NCBI RefSeq assembly: GCF_900101465.1 | Contig: NZ_FMZM01000011.1 | Span: forward strand, 1-64,000 | DNA: 64,000 bases | Source: Nocardioides lianchengensis | Lineage (GTDB): Bacteria; Actinomycetota; Actinomycetes; Propionibacteriales; Nocardioidaceae | Reading direction: 5' to 3' | In this document: positions 16,262 through 21,996 of the stretch, in pieces | Layout: each line of letters starts with the position of its first letter | Position numbering within the stretch: position 1 is the first letter of the stretch | Translations under genes and position numbers: made by a program | Notes under the pieces: model-generated | The model's database searches: none | The model's input: only the letters and a program-made list of their open reading frames with translations | Told to the model about the DNA's origin: nothing

Positions 16262-16427
16262 GGTCACGCACCACCTGCCATGCTCGCTCGTTCAGGGAGA
16301 CGACCGCGCGCACCATCCGCACGCGGTCCATGTGCTCGAGGTCGAGCAGCTCGTCGAGGCTCCAGTGCAGGTGGTACGCCAGGTAGGCGATCTCCTGCCA
16401 CAGGGCGTCGGTCGGATAGCGCAGCAT
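16254..16427 (-). CDS. 57-residue DUF6760-like CIS protein
   Basis: The short frame reads MLRYPTDALWQEIAYLAYHL, continues with HWSLDELLDLEHMDRVRMV, and ends ...VVRDHG. That resembles the small DUF6760-type proteins found in CIS loci between tube genes (YPTD..W.EIAY.AYH.HW....L..LEH..R). It starts 11 bp after the stop of the upstream gene and overlaps the start of the tube-2 gene by eight bases. Its role is unknown; it is likely an assembly factor or chaperone. The family match is from memory of the motif. Confidence 0.8.
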   Translation of the reverse strand: MLRYPTDALWQEIAYLAYHLHWSLDELLDLEHMDRVRMVRAVVSLNERAWQVVRDHG

Positions 16428-16438
16428 CCGCCCGGCGC

Positions 16439-16972
16439 CTACTGCGTCCGCCGCGGGAGCTCCTCGATGCCGCGACGCATGTGGGGCCGGGAGACCGTGG
16501 GCGGCGGCGTGGCCGCCGCCCCCGGCTCCTCGTCGAGCCCGTCCGGCGCGCCGTCGGATGCACCGTCGGCGGCCGGCTCGGGCTCGGGTGCCGGCGTCGC
16601 TGCCGGGGCCGCCGCGGGGGCGGTCCCGAGCAGCGCGCTCGACTCCTGGGCGTTGATCAGGGCGTCGTACTCCTCCTGGCTCCCGAAGTTGATCACTCCG
16701 TAGAAGTCCTGGAGGAACGCGAGGTCGACGGCGAAGAGGCCTTCGATCTCGTGTGCGGTCACCATCTCGAGGCTGCCGAGCTTCTGGACCACCCGCGTCA
16801 GCACCAGGATGGTGAGGCGCGGGTCGTCCGGGCCGGTGATGCGCGGGTCGCGCAGCGGCTCCAGCTCGTCACGGGCGGTCGCCAGACGCATCGTGCCGGT
16901 CTTGTGCAGACCGCCGTCCTGGTCGACGTAGCCGCGCGGGAGGGTGAACTCGTACGACGTCTTGAGGGTCAC
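16439..16972 (-). CDS. putative CIS tail-assembly protein, 177 residues
   Basis: The N-terminal ~110 residues are ordered (TLPRGYVDQDGGLHKTGTMRLATARDELEPL, DPRLTILVLTRVVQKLGSL, DLAFLQDFYGVINF), and the C-terminal third is a Pro/Ala/Asp-rich tail. The ordered part resembles the phage-tail assembly proteins found next to tube genes in CIS clusters, where they probably help load or cap the tube. The disordered tail has the same low-complexity flavour as the large protein at 11556. GTG start, 45 bp after the tube gene. Confidence 0.8.
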   Translation of the reverse strand: MTLKTSYEFTLPRGYVDQDGGLHKTGTMRLATARDELEPLRDPRITGPDDPRLTILVLTRVVQKLGSLEMVTAHEIEGLFAVDLAFLQDFYGVINFGSQEEYDALINAQESSALLGTAPAAAPAATPAPEPEPAADGASDGAPDGLDEEPGAAATPPPTVSRPHMRRGIEELPRRTQ

Positions 16973-17017
16973 GAACCCAGTATCACTTCTTCGTGGTGGT
17001 CCCCGAGGGGAACTGGC

Positions 17018-17488
17018 TCACTTGACCCGCTGGAGGCGCTCGATCACCAGGGTGATCGTCTCCTTCAGCGGGTCGTTGGAGTCGGCGGAGACGCCGTCGG
17101 TCGCGATCTTGCTCGGCCAGGCGCTGAAGAAGTTGAAGCGGCCGACCTCGGTGCCGACGACGTCGTACAGCACGATCGAGCCGTTCTTGCGGTTGTTCGT
17201 GCGGTCGGCGGCCGCGAAGCCCTTGTCACGGACGTCCGTGAACCACTTCCAGATCGGGTCGCTCATGGCGTCCAGCGGAGCCATGCGGGTGATGGAGAGG
17301 TCGGCGACCTTGGTGGCGGTGCCACGGGTCTTGACCAGCTCGCTCATGCCGTTGGCGCCCACCTGGGTGGTCTCCACGACGTCGATCTCCTGCTCGAAGC
17401 CCGAGACGCCGGACAGCACGATCGCCACGTCGTCGATCTCGAGGAAGAAGTTCTGGGATACGACCGGGTCGGTCGAGATGAGGCTCAT
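17018..17488 (-). CDS. CIS inner tube protein 1 (gp19/Hcp-like, Afp1-like)
   Basis: The 156-residue protein has tube-family features: FFLEIDDVAIVLSGVSGFEQEIDVVETTQ, KTRGTATKVADLSITRMAPLD and WKWFTDVRDKG, ending LVIERLQRVK. It forms the stacked hexameric rings of the inner tube. Its gene directly follows the sheath gene, the usual order. The ribosome binding site AAGGA lies in a short dyad (17492-17510), which might tune tube synthesis relative to sheath. Confidence 0.95.
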   Translation of the reverse strand: MSLISTDPVVSQNFFLEIDDVAIVLSGVSGFEQEIDVVETTQVGANGMSELVKTRGTATKVADLSITRMAPLDAMSDPIWKWFTDVRDKGFAAADRTNNRKNGSIVLYDVVGTEVGRFNFFSAWPSKIATDGVSADSNDPLKETITLVIERLQRVK

Positions 17489-17491
17489 CTG

Positions 17492-17510
17492 TGTTCCTTA
17501 TCTGTGAACA
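17492..17510 (-). promoter_or_regulatory. dyad TGTTC-N9-GAACA over the tube gene ribosome binding site
   Basis: TGTTC and GAACA form a perfect 5-bp dyad with a 9-bp spacer between sheath and tube genes. On the minus-strand transcript the right arm (AAGGAACA) includes the Shine-Dalgarno, 4 bases before the ATG at 17488. The stem is short, so an effect is uncertain. Confidence 0.3.
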
Positions 17511-17520
17511 GGGGCGAAGG

Positions 17521-19092
17521 TCAGGAGGACTGCTTGTGCTGGGCGATGCGGAAGACCACGAACTCCGCGGGCTTCACCGGGGCGATGCCGACCTCGACGA
17601 TCAGCATGCCGGCGTCGACCGACTCCGGCGGGTTGGTCGAGGCGTCGCACTTGACGTAGAACGCCTGGTCGGCGCTCGCGCCGGACAGCGCGCCGGCGGT
17701 CCACAGACCGCGCAGGAAGCCGCTGACCGTGCGGTTGACGCCCTCCCACAGGGTGACGTCGTTGGGCTCGAAGACGGCCCACTGCGTGCCGCTGAGGATG
17801 GCGGTCTCCACCATGTTGAACAGGCGGCGGACGTTGATGTAGTTCCAGTCGGTGTCCGAGGCCAGGGTGCGGGCGCCCCAGATGCGGATGCCGCGGGTGC
17901 CGAACGGGCGGATGCAGTTGATGCCGATCGGGTTGAGCAGCGACTGCTCGTTCTGGGTGACGCTGCGCTCGATGTCGAGCACGCCGCGCATCGTGTCGTT
18001 GGCCGGGGCCTTCCACACGCCGCGGGTGTCGTCGGTGCGCGCCCAGACGCCGGCGATGTGGCCGGACGGGGGGATCAGGATCTCGTTGTCGCCGTTGGTC
18101 GGGTTCGGGTTCTCGACCTTGATCCAGGGGTAGTACAGCGCGGCGTAGGCCGAGTCGTACATCGCGACCTCGGAGCGCCACTCCTTGATCTGCTGCGGGT
18201 TGAAGCCCGGAGGAGAGTCGAGGATGGCCATCCGGTTGCCGTTCTGCTCGCAGTGCGAGATCAGGGCGGTCTGCACGGCCTTCCAGAGGCCGAGGTCGAT
18301 CGACCCGTCCTCCTTGGTGGCGGCGGTGATCAGGTCGGGGACGACCACGATGGTGACGTCGTCGGCGACGGCGAGGCCGTTGATGCCGGCGCGGGCCGAC
18401 TCGGAGCCGGCGAACTTCCGGCCGGTGACGGGGACCGGGACCGGCGCCTCCTTCTCCAGCGGGTAGACGCCCGGCTTGACGAGCTCGAGCTGGGCCGACA
18501 GGTCGGCGTCCTCGTCGAGGTTGAGCTCGATCTTGACCTTGGTGGAGGTGGCGTTGACCTTCGTCGCGACGTTGGAGTCGCCCTTGCCGAAGTCGAGGCC
18601 GGAGTACTCCTCGACGGGCGAGCCGCCCTCGAGGATGGTCAGCGTGAAGGTGGCGGCACCCTCGTCGTCGCTGTCACCGACGTCGTCGGTCGAGATCGCG
18701 ATGGCGATGTCGGCGTCGGGCTCGATGCTCTCGACGGCGACGGGCAGGCCGAGGGCGCGGTCCGAGGCGGGCAGCGCGGCCTTGGCGGGCGCACCGGCGG
18801 GCTCGGTGTTCGGGACCCGGCAGATGTAGGCGATCGAGCCGCCGTTGGCGAAGTAGCCGTAGACCGACAGCGGGAGCACGCAGCCGGGGGCGAACCCGCC
18901 GTACAGCGCCTCGAACTGGGTCCAACTGGTGACCAGCCGCGGGGCCAGGCCCTGCGGGTCGTTCGCGTCGTCGGTGGGGAACGTCTCGGTGAAGCCGACG
19001 AAGGCGGCGACCGCCGTCGGGGCCGCGCTGAGGATCTTCTGAGAGGAGGCGACCTCCTCGATGTACACGCCCGGGGCGGTGTAGGTAGGCAT
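17521..19092 (-). CDS. CIS contractile sheath protein (Afp2/phage sheath-like)
   Basis: The 523-residue protein starts TYTAPGVYIEEVASSQK, the standard opening of CIS sheath proteins, and ends APVKPAEFVVFRIAQHKQSS. In the C-terminal half RTLASDTDWNYINVRRLFNMVE and WAVFEPNDVTLWEGVNRTVSGFLRGLWTAGAL are the conserved sheath core. It is the outer contractile layer. A single sheath gene is present, whereas Afp has three paralogues. Start chosen at an ATG with GGAG six bases upstream; the divergent HTH gene lies 160 bp away. First gene of the main CIS operon. Confidence 0.96.
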   Translation of the reverse strand: MPTYTAPGVYIEEVASSQKILSAAPTAVAAFVGFTETFPTDDANDPQGLAPRLVTSWTQFEALYGGFAPGCVLPLSVYGYFANGGSIAYICRVPNTEPAGAPAKAALPASDRALGLPVAVESIEPDADIAIAISTDDVGDSDDEGAATFTLTILEGGSPVEEYSGLDFGKGDSNVATKVNATSTKVKIELNLDEDADLSAQLELVKPGVYPLEKEAPVPVPVTGRKFAGSESARAGINGLAVADDVTIVVVPDLITAATKEDGSIDLGLWKAVQTALISHCEQNGNRMAILDSPPGFNPQQIKEWRSEVAMYDSAYAALYYPWIKVENPNPTNGDNEILIPPSGHIAGVWARTDDTRGVWKAPANDTMRGVLDIERSVTQNEQSLLNPIGINCIRPFGTRGIRIWGARTLASDTDWNYINVRRLFNMVETAILSGTQWAVFEPNDVTLWEGVNRTVSGFLRGLWTAGALSGASADQAFYVKCDASTNPPESVDAGMLIVEVGIAPVKPAEFVVFRIAQHKQSS

Positions 19093-19252
19093 GGGATCTC
19101 CGCTTGTCGAAAGGAAGGGGTGGAGCAAGAAGTTCTGCCGGACCAGATCCTTGATCCCCCTGGGGCCGTCCGGGCGAGAACGGCGCAACGTAGTCCGAAG
19201 TGACCACCCTTTTGTCCCGAAAGTCCTTTGCCGCGCCGCTTGGTGCGCGAGG
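19093..19252. promoter_or_regulatory. divergent promoter region between sheath and HTH genes
   Basis: A 160-bp gap serves the sheath operon (minus) and the HTH gene (plus). It includes an inverted CCCC-CT-GGGG at about 19157-19166 and a run reading GTCCCGAAAGTCCTTTG. I see no clear -35/-10 pair. This is the best place to look for the switch controlling the main CIS operon. Confidence 0.5.
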
Positions 19253-20260
19253 ATGCGGAGCGTGCTCACCGGCTCTCCGTCCGCCCCCCTGGACGACGCG
19301 GCCCGCGCCGACCTGGACGCGCTCGCGACCTGCGGTCGACCCGCGCTCGAGGTGCGCGCCCGGATCGTGCTCGCCGCGGCCGGTGGGGCCGGCGACGCCA
19401 CCGTCGCCGGGACCCTCGGGGTGAGCCGGCCGACCGTCACCACCTGGCGACGCCGGTACGACGAGGGCGGGATCGACGCGCTCCGCGACCGGCCCCGCGC
19501 CGGCCGTCGCCGGCACCTCGACGAGCGGGCCATCGTGACCGCGACGCTCGAGCCGCCGCCCCGGATGCTGCGCGCGACGCACTGGTCGGCGCGGCTGCTG
19601 GCCGGCCAGCTCGGCGTCGGGCACAGCACGGTGGCGCGCGCGTGGGCGTCGTACGGCGTCCGGCCGCACGGGAGCGAGACCTACCGGTTCGCCACGTCGC
19701 CCGAGCTGGTCGCGCACGTCGCCGACGTCATCGGCGTCGCCGTCACCCCCGACGCCCGGATCCTCGCCCTGCGGGTCCACCCGACCGGCCGGCAGGGCCG
19801 ACACGTCCAGCGCGAGGCGGCCCGGGCGACCGGCATGGGCCCGATCGGCATGTACGTCGCACTGCGCGCCGCTCTCGACGACCCCGCCGCCCACGCCGCC
19901 CAGCCCTCCCCCGACCTCGGCCGGTTCCTGCAGGTCGTCGAGCGGGCCCACCTGACCGCCGAGCAGCGCGGCCCGACCCTGGCCCTGGTCGTCGACGACC
20001 CGGCCGTCCTGGAGCGTCCCGACCTCGCCCCGTGGGTCGCCGCCCACCCCCGCGTCGCCCGCCACCACGCCTCCGGCGCCGACGCCTGGCTCGACCTGGT
20101 CGAGGTCTGCCTGACCATCGTCGAGCACCCCGCGACCCAGCGCGGCGCCGACGGCTGCGTGCCCGAGCTCGACGAGCTGCTCCGCGGGGTCTCGCAGGAC
20201 GGCGCGGGCCTCACCGCGCCGTTCGTCTGGACGTCGCGGATCCGGCCGCTGCGACGCTGA
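19253..20260 (+). CDS. IS630-like HTH DNA-binding protein inside the CIS locus
   Basis: The N-terminal ~120 residues carry two helix-turn-helix units in the order typical of IS630 transposases (RARIVLAAAGGAGDATVAGTLGVSRPTVTTWRRRYDEGG, then HWSARLLAGQLGVGHSTVARAW). The C-terminal ~200 residues lack the expected DDE pattern: where IS630 has the CVDEK-type motif this protein reads RILALRVHPTGRQ. No terminal inverted repeats are obvious. It is therefore likely a domesticated DNA-binding protein, possibly regulating the divergent sheath gene, rather than an active transposase. It stands on the opposite strand between sheath and PAAR-like genes. ATG at 19253 chosen; GTG at 19262 is an alternative. 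Confidence 0.8.
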   Translation: MRSVLTGSPSAPLDDAARADLDALATCGRPALEVRARIVLAAAGGAGDATVAGTLGVSRPTVTTWRRRYDEGGIDALRDRPRAGRRRHLDERAIVTATLEPPPRMLRATHWSARLLAGQLGVGHSTVARAWASYGVRPHGSETYRFATSPELVAHVADVIGVAVTPDARILALRVHPTGRQGRHVQREAARATGMGPIGMYVALRAALDDPAAHAAQPSPDLGRFLQVVERAHLTAEQRGPTLALVVDDPAVLERPDLAPWVAAHPRVARHHASGADAWLDLVEVCLTIVEHPATQRGADGCVPELDELLRGVSQDGAGLTAPFVWTSRIRPLRR

Positions 20261-20263
20261 GGC

Positions 20264-20653
20264 TCAGCCGGCGGTGGTCCTCACGGCGCCGGTCATCGTC
20301 ATGCTGACGACGCCGCCGAACGCGCAGTTGCAGGTCGCGCCCGAGGTCAGGGCGGGCTTGCCGCCGATGGTGGTCTTCATCGCCCCGGGCTTCCAGGGGC
20401 CGGCGATGGTGGGCATGCACGGCATCGGGGTGAGCACCCCGAGGGCGGCGGAGGTGGCGGCGGCGACCGTGGGGTTCGAGAGGCTCGTGCACATGCCGAA
20501 CGGCATGACGTTCACCCCGGGGGCGATGTCGGCGATGGTGCCGGCCGGGCGACCCTCGATCATCACCTTCGGGGTCGGCAGGAAGTTCAGGGACGACGGG
20601 GCGACCCCGAAGGAGCACATCGCGAGCGCTCCGGTGACGGTGGCGGTGCCCAT
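20264..20653 (-). CDS. PAAR-like spike tip protein (DUF4280)
   Basis: The 129-residue product matches DUF4280/PAAR-like proteins: CSFGVAPSSLNFLPTPKVMIEGRPAGTIADIAPGVNV, MPCMPTIAGPW and a Cys pattern with CNCAFGG. It would cap the VgrG-like spike. In many CIS it lies between gp25 and gp6; here it is separated from the baseplate genes by the sheath operon and the HTH gene. ATG with GAGGAGG upstream. It ends 3 bp from the stop of the convergent HTH gene. Confidence 0.9.
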   Translation of the reverse strand: MGTATVTGALAMCSFGVAPSSLNFLPTPKVMIEGRPAGTIADIAPGVNVMPFGMCTSLSNPTVAAATSAALGVLTPMPCMPTIAGPWKPGAMKTTIGGKPALTSGATCNCAFGGVVSMTMTGAVRTTAG

Positions 20654-20686
20654 GGGGGCCTCCTCAGGTCGGTGGTGCGGGCTGGG

Positions 20687-21175
20687 TCACTGCTTCGTCC
20701 CCTTGACCGAGCCGGTCAGCTTGGTTCCGGCCGAGGTGACCAGGCAGATCACCGAGCGGTCGTCCTCCTGCCAGCTGCGCGGGGACGGGGTCAGGTAGGT
20801 GTAGAAGAGCGAGGAGTCGAGGTAGTCGACGCCGACGTACCCGCCGAACTCCTCGGCGCAGGCACCGTCGGCGAACTTGGTGAGCGCCTCGTCGCCCGGG
20901 AACTCCCCGGACCCGTCGACGTCGGCCTCCTCACCGGGGGCGCGGTAGGGCACCACGGCGTACGCCTCGTGGTCGTGCTCCTTGCGGCAGTCGACGCGCT
21001 CGAGGTCGGAGATCTGGGCCTCGACCTCGGACGGCGCCAGGAAGCACTGGCCCGGCTTGATCGAGAACACCGAGCCGTCCTCCTCGTCGTCGCCCGAGCA
21101 CGCGCCGAGCGCGAGCGGCAGAACGACGAGCAGCGCGCCGGCGCGGGCGACGCGGCGGCCTCTCGCACCGGTCAT
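20687..21175 (-). CDS. lipoprotein with septum-formation-like domain, in CIS cluster
   Basis: This 162-residue product has a lipoprotein signal (ALLVVLPLALGACSG; lipobox LGAC, Cys at about 26) and a domain resembling the Septum_form family (SIKPGQCFLAPSEVEAQISDLERVDCRKEHDHEAYAVVPY, TKFADGACAEEFGGYVGVDYLDSSLFYTYLTPSPRSWQEDDRSVICLV). It should be attached to the outer face of the membrane. Its ATG overlaps the cap gene stop (ATGA) and it precedes the PAAR-like gene by 33 bp, so it is translated with CIS components. A direct partner is not known; a role in linking the particle to envelope is inference. Confidence 0.85.
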   Translation of the reverse strand: MTGARGRRVARAGALLVVLPLALGACSGDDEEDGSVFSIKPGQCFLAPSEVEAQISDLERVDCRKEHDHEAYAVVPYRAPGEEADVDGSGEFPGDEALTKFADGACAEEFGGYVGVDYLDSSLFYTYLTPSPRSWQEDDRSVICLVTSAGTKLTGSVKGTKQ

Positions 21176-21747
21176 GAGTCCGCCCGACCTGCCCGGTCCA
21201 TCCGGTCGGCCATCGCGACGACCCGCTCGACCGACGGCGGCGCCTCGGTCCACCCGAAGGAGTCGGTGCCGACCGTGACCTGCAGCGTCGTCGAGGCCTT
21301 GAGCTGGCCACCGGCCGCGGTCCACAGCTCGCGGGGCAGGCTGCGCTCGTCCCCGAGCGCGAGCGTGACCGACGTGGTCATCGGGTTGGTGAAGTACTCG
21401 GCCGGCACGTGGTCGGCCGCCGCGAAGAGGCTCACCAGGTCGCCCAGCAGCTGGTGCTCGTCGCGCGGGCTGCCGGCCCAGGCACTCACCAGGTAGCCCA
21501 GCTGCACCATCGGCTGGGGCACCCGGCGCTGCGGCGCCCCCTGGTCGGGCGTGCGGCTCATCTGGGAGCGCGACGGCTGGTTGCTGCGCTGCACGTCGTA
21601 CAGGAAGAAGTTGACCGTGATCCGCGACAGCTGCGCGGACCAGTTGCCGGTGGGCGCCTCGAAGGCCACGTCGCCGATCTCGTCGGGCAGCGGGAGCTGG
21701 GCACGGACCAGCTTCTCCAGCCCGGAGTCGACGTTGCTGATGAACAC
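21172..21747 (-). CDS. CIS cap/terminator protein, DUF4255 (Pvc16/Afp16-like)
   Basis: From GTG at 21747 the 191-residue product begins FISNVDSGLEKLVRAQLPLPD and shows the Pvc16_N pattern ITVNFFLYDVQRSNQPSR, PMVQLGYLVSAWAG, EHQLLGDLVSLFAA. These proteins cap the distal end of tube and sheath. The frame extends upstream to a GTG at 21819, but that extra 24 residues (MVPALGSLPGFSGWW...) lacks family similarity. Expected length is about 190 residues. First gene of a leftward three-gene unit (cap, lipoprotein, PAAR-like). Confidence 0.9.
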   Translation of the reverse strand: MFISNVDSGLEKLVRAQLPLPDEIGDVAFEAPTGNWSAQLSRITVNFFLYDVQRSNQPSRSQMSRTPDQGAPQRRVPQPMVQLGYLVSAWAGSPRDEHQLLGDLVSLFAAADHVPAEYFTNPMTTSVTLALGDERSLPRELWTAAGGQLKASTTLQVTVGTDSFGWTEAPPSVERVVAMADRMDRAGRADS

Positions 21748-21996
21748 GTGCGCGAGTCTGGCACGGACCGCGGGCCACCACCCGGAAAACCCGGGGAGCG
21801 ACCCCAGAGCCGGCACCACCCGGGTGGACTAGACACGAGTTTCCGCATTCCGCCACGCAGCCCCCGAACGCGCTCCTAGGCTGAGCCCGCTCTTACCACG
21901 ACAGGCACCCCTCGGCAGGTATCCCGTGCACCGTATTTCCCGCGACCTCCACGCGGTTCGGCGCACCCCTCGCGAGGGGCAGGAGAGGAGACGACC
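21748..21996. promoter_or_regulatory. divergent promoter region between cap gene and the giant-gene operon
   Basis: The 249-bp gap contains a TAGGCT -10 candidate (21877-21882) for the rightward genes, a perfect palindrome CCCCTCGCGAGGGG (21967-21980) in the presumed leader, and GGAGAGGAG as ribosome binding site before the GTG at 21997. The palindrome may be an operator or a leader hairpin. Confidence 0.45.

Noticed and set aside
16264..16563. 99-residue Arg-rich minus-strand frame between CIS genes
   Set aside because: The overlapping 57-residue frame has a family-like sequence and fits the spacing; this one is a shadow.
19213..19230. DosR-like box GTCCCGAAAGTCC in the sheath/HTH gap
   Set aside because: Half-sites are in the wrong arrangement for the DosR palindrome; kept only as sequence in the promoter region.
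21748..21819. Longer cap protein starting at GTG 21819
   Set aside because: The 24 extra residues are Gly/Trp/Pro-rich and do not resemble the DUF4255 family start; GTG 21747 begins where the family begins.
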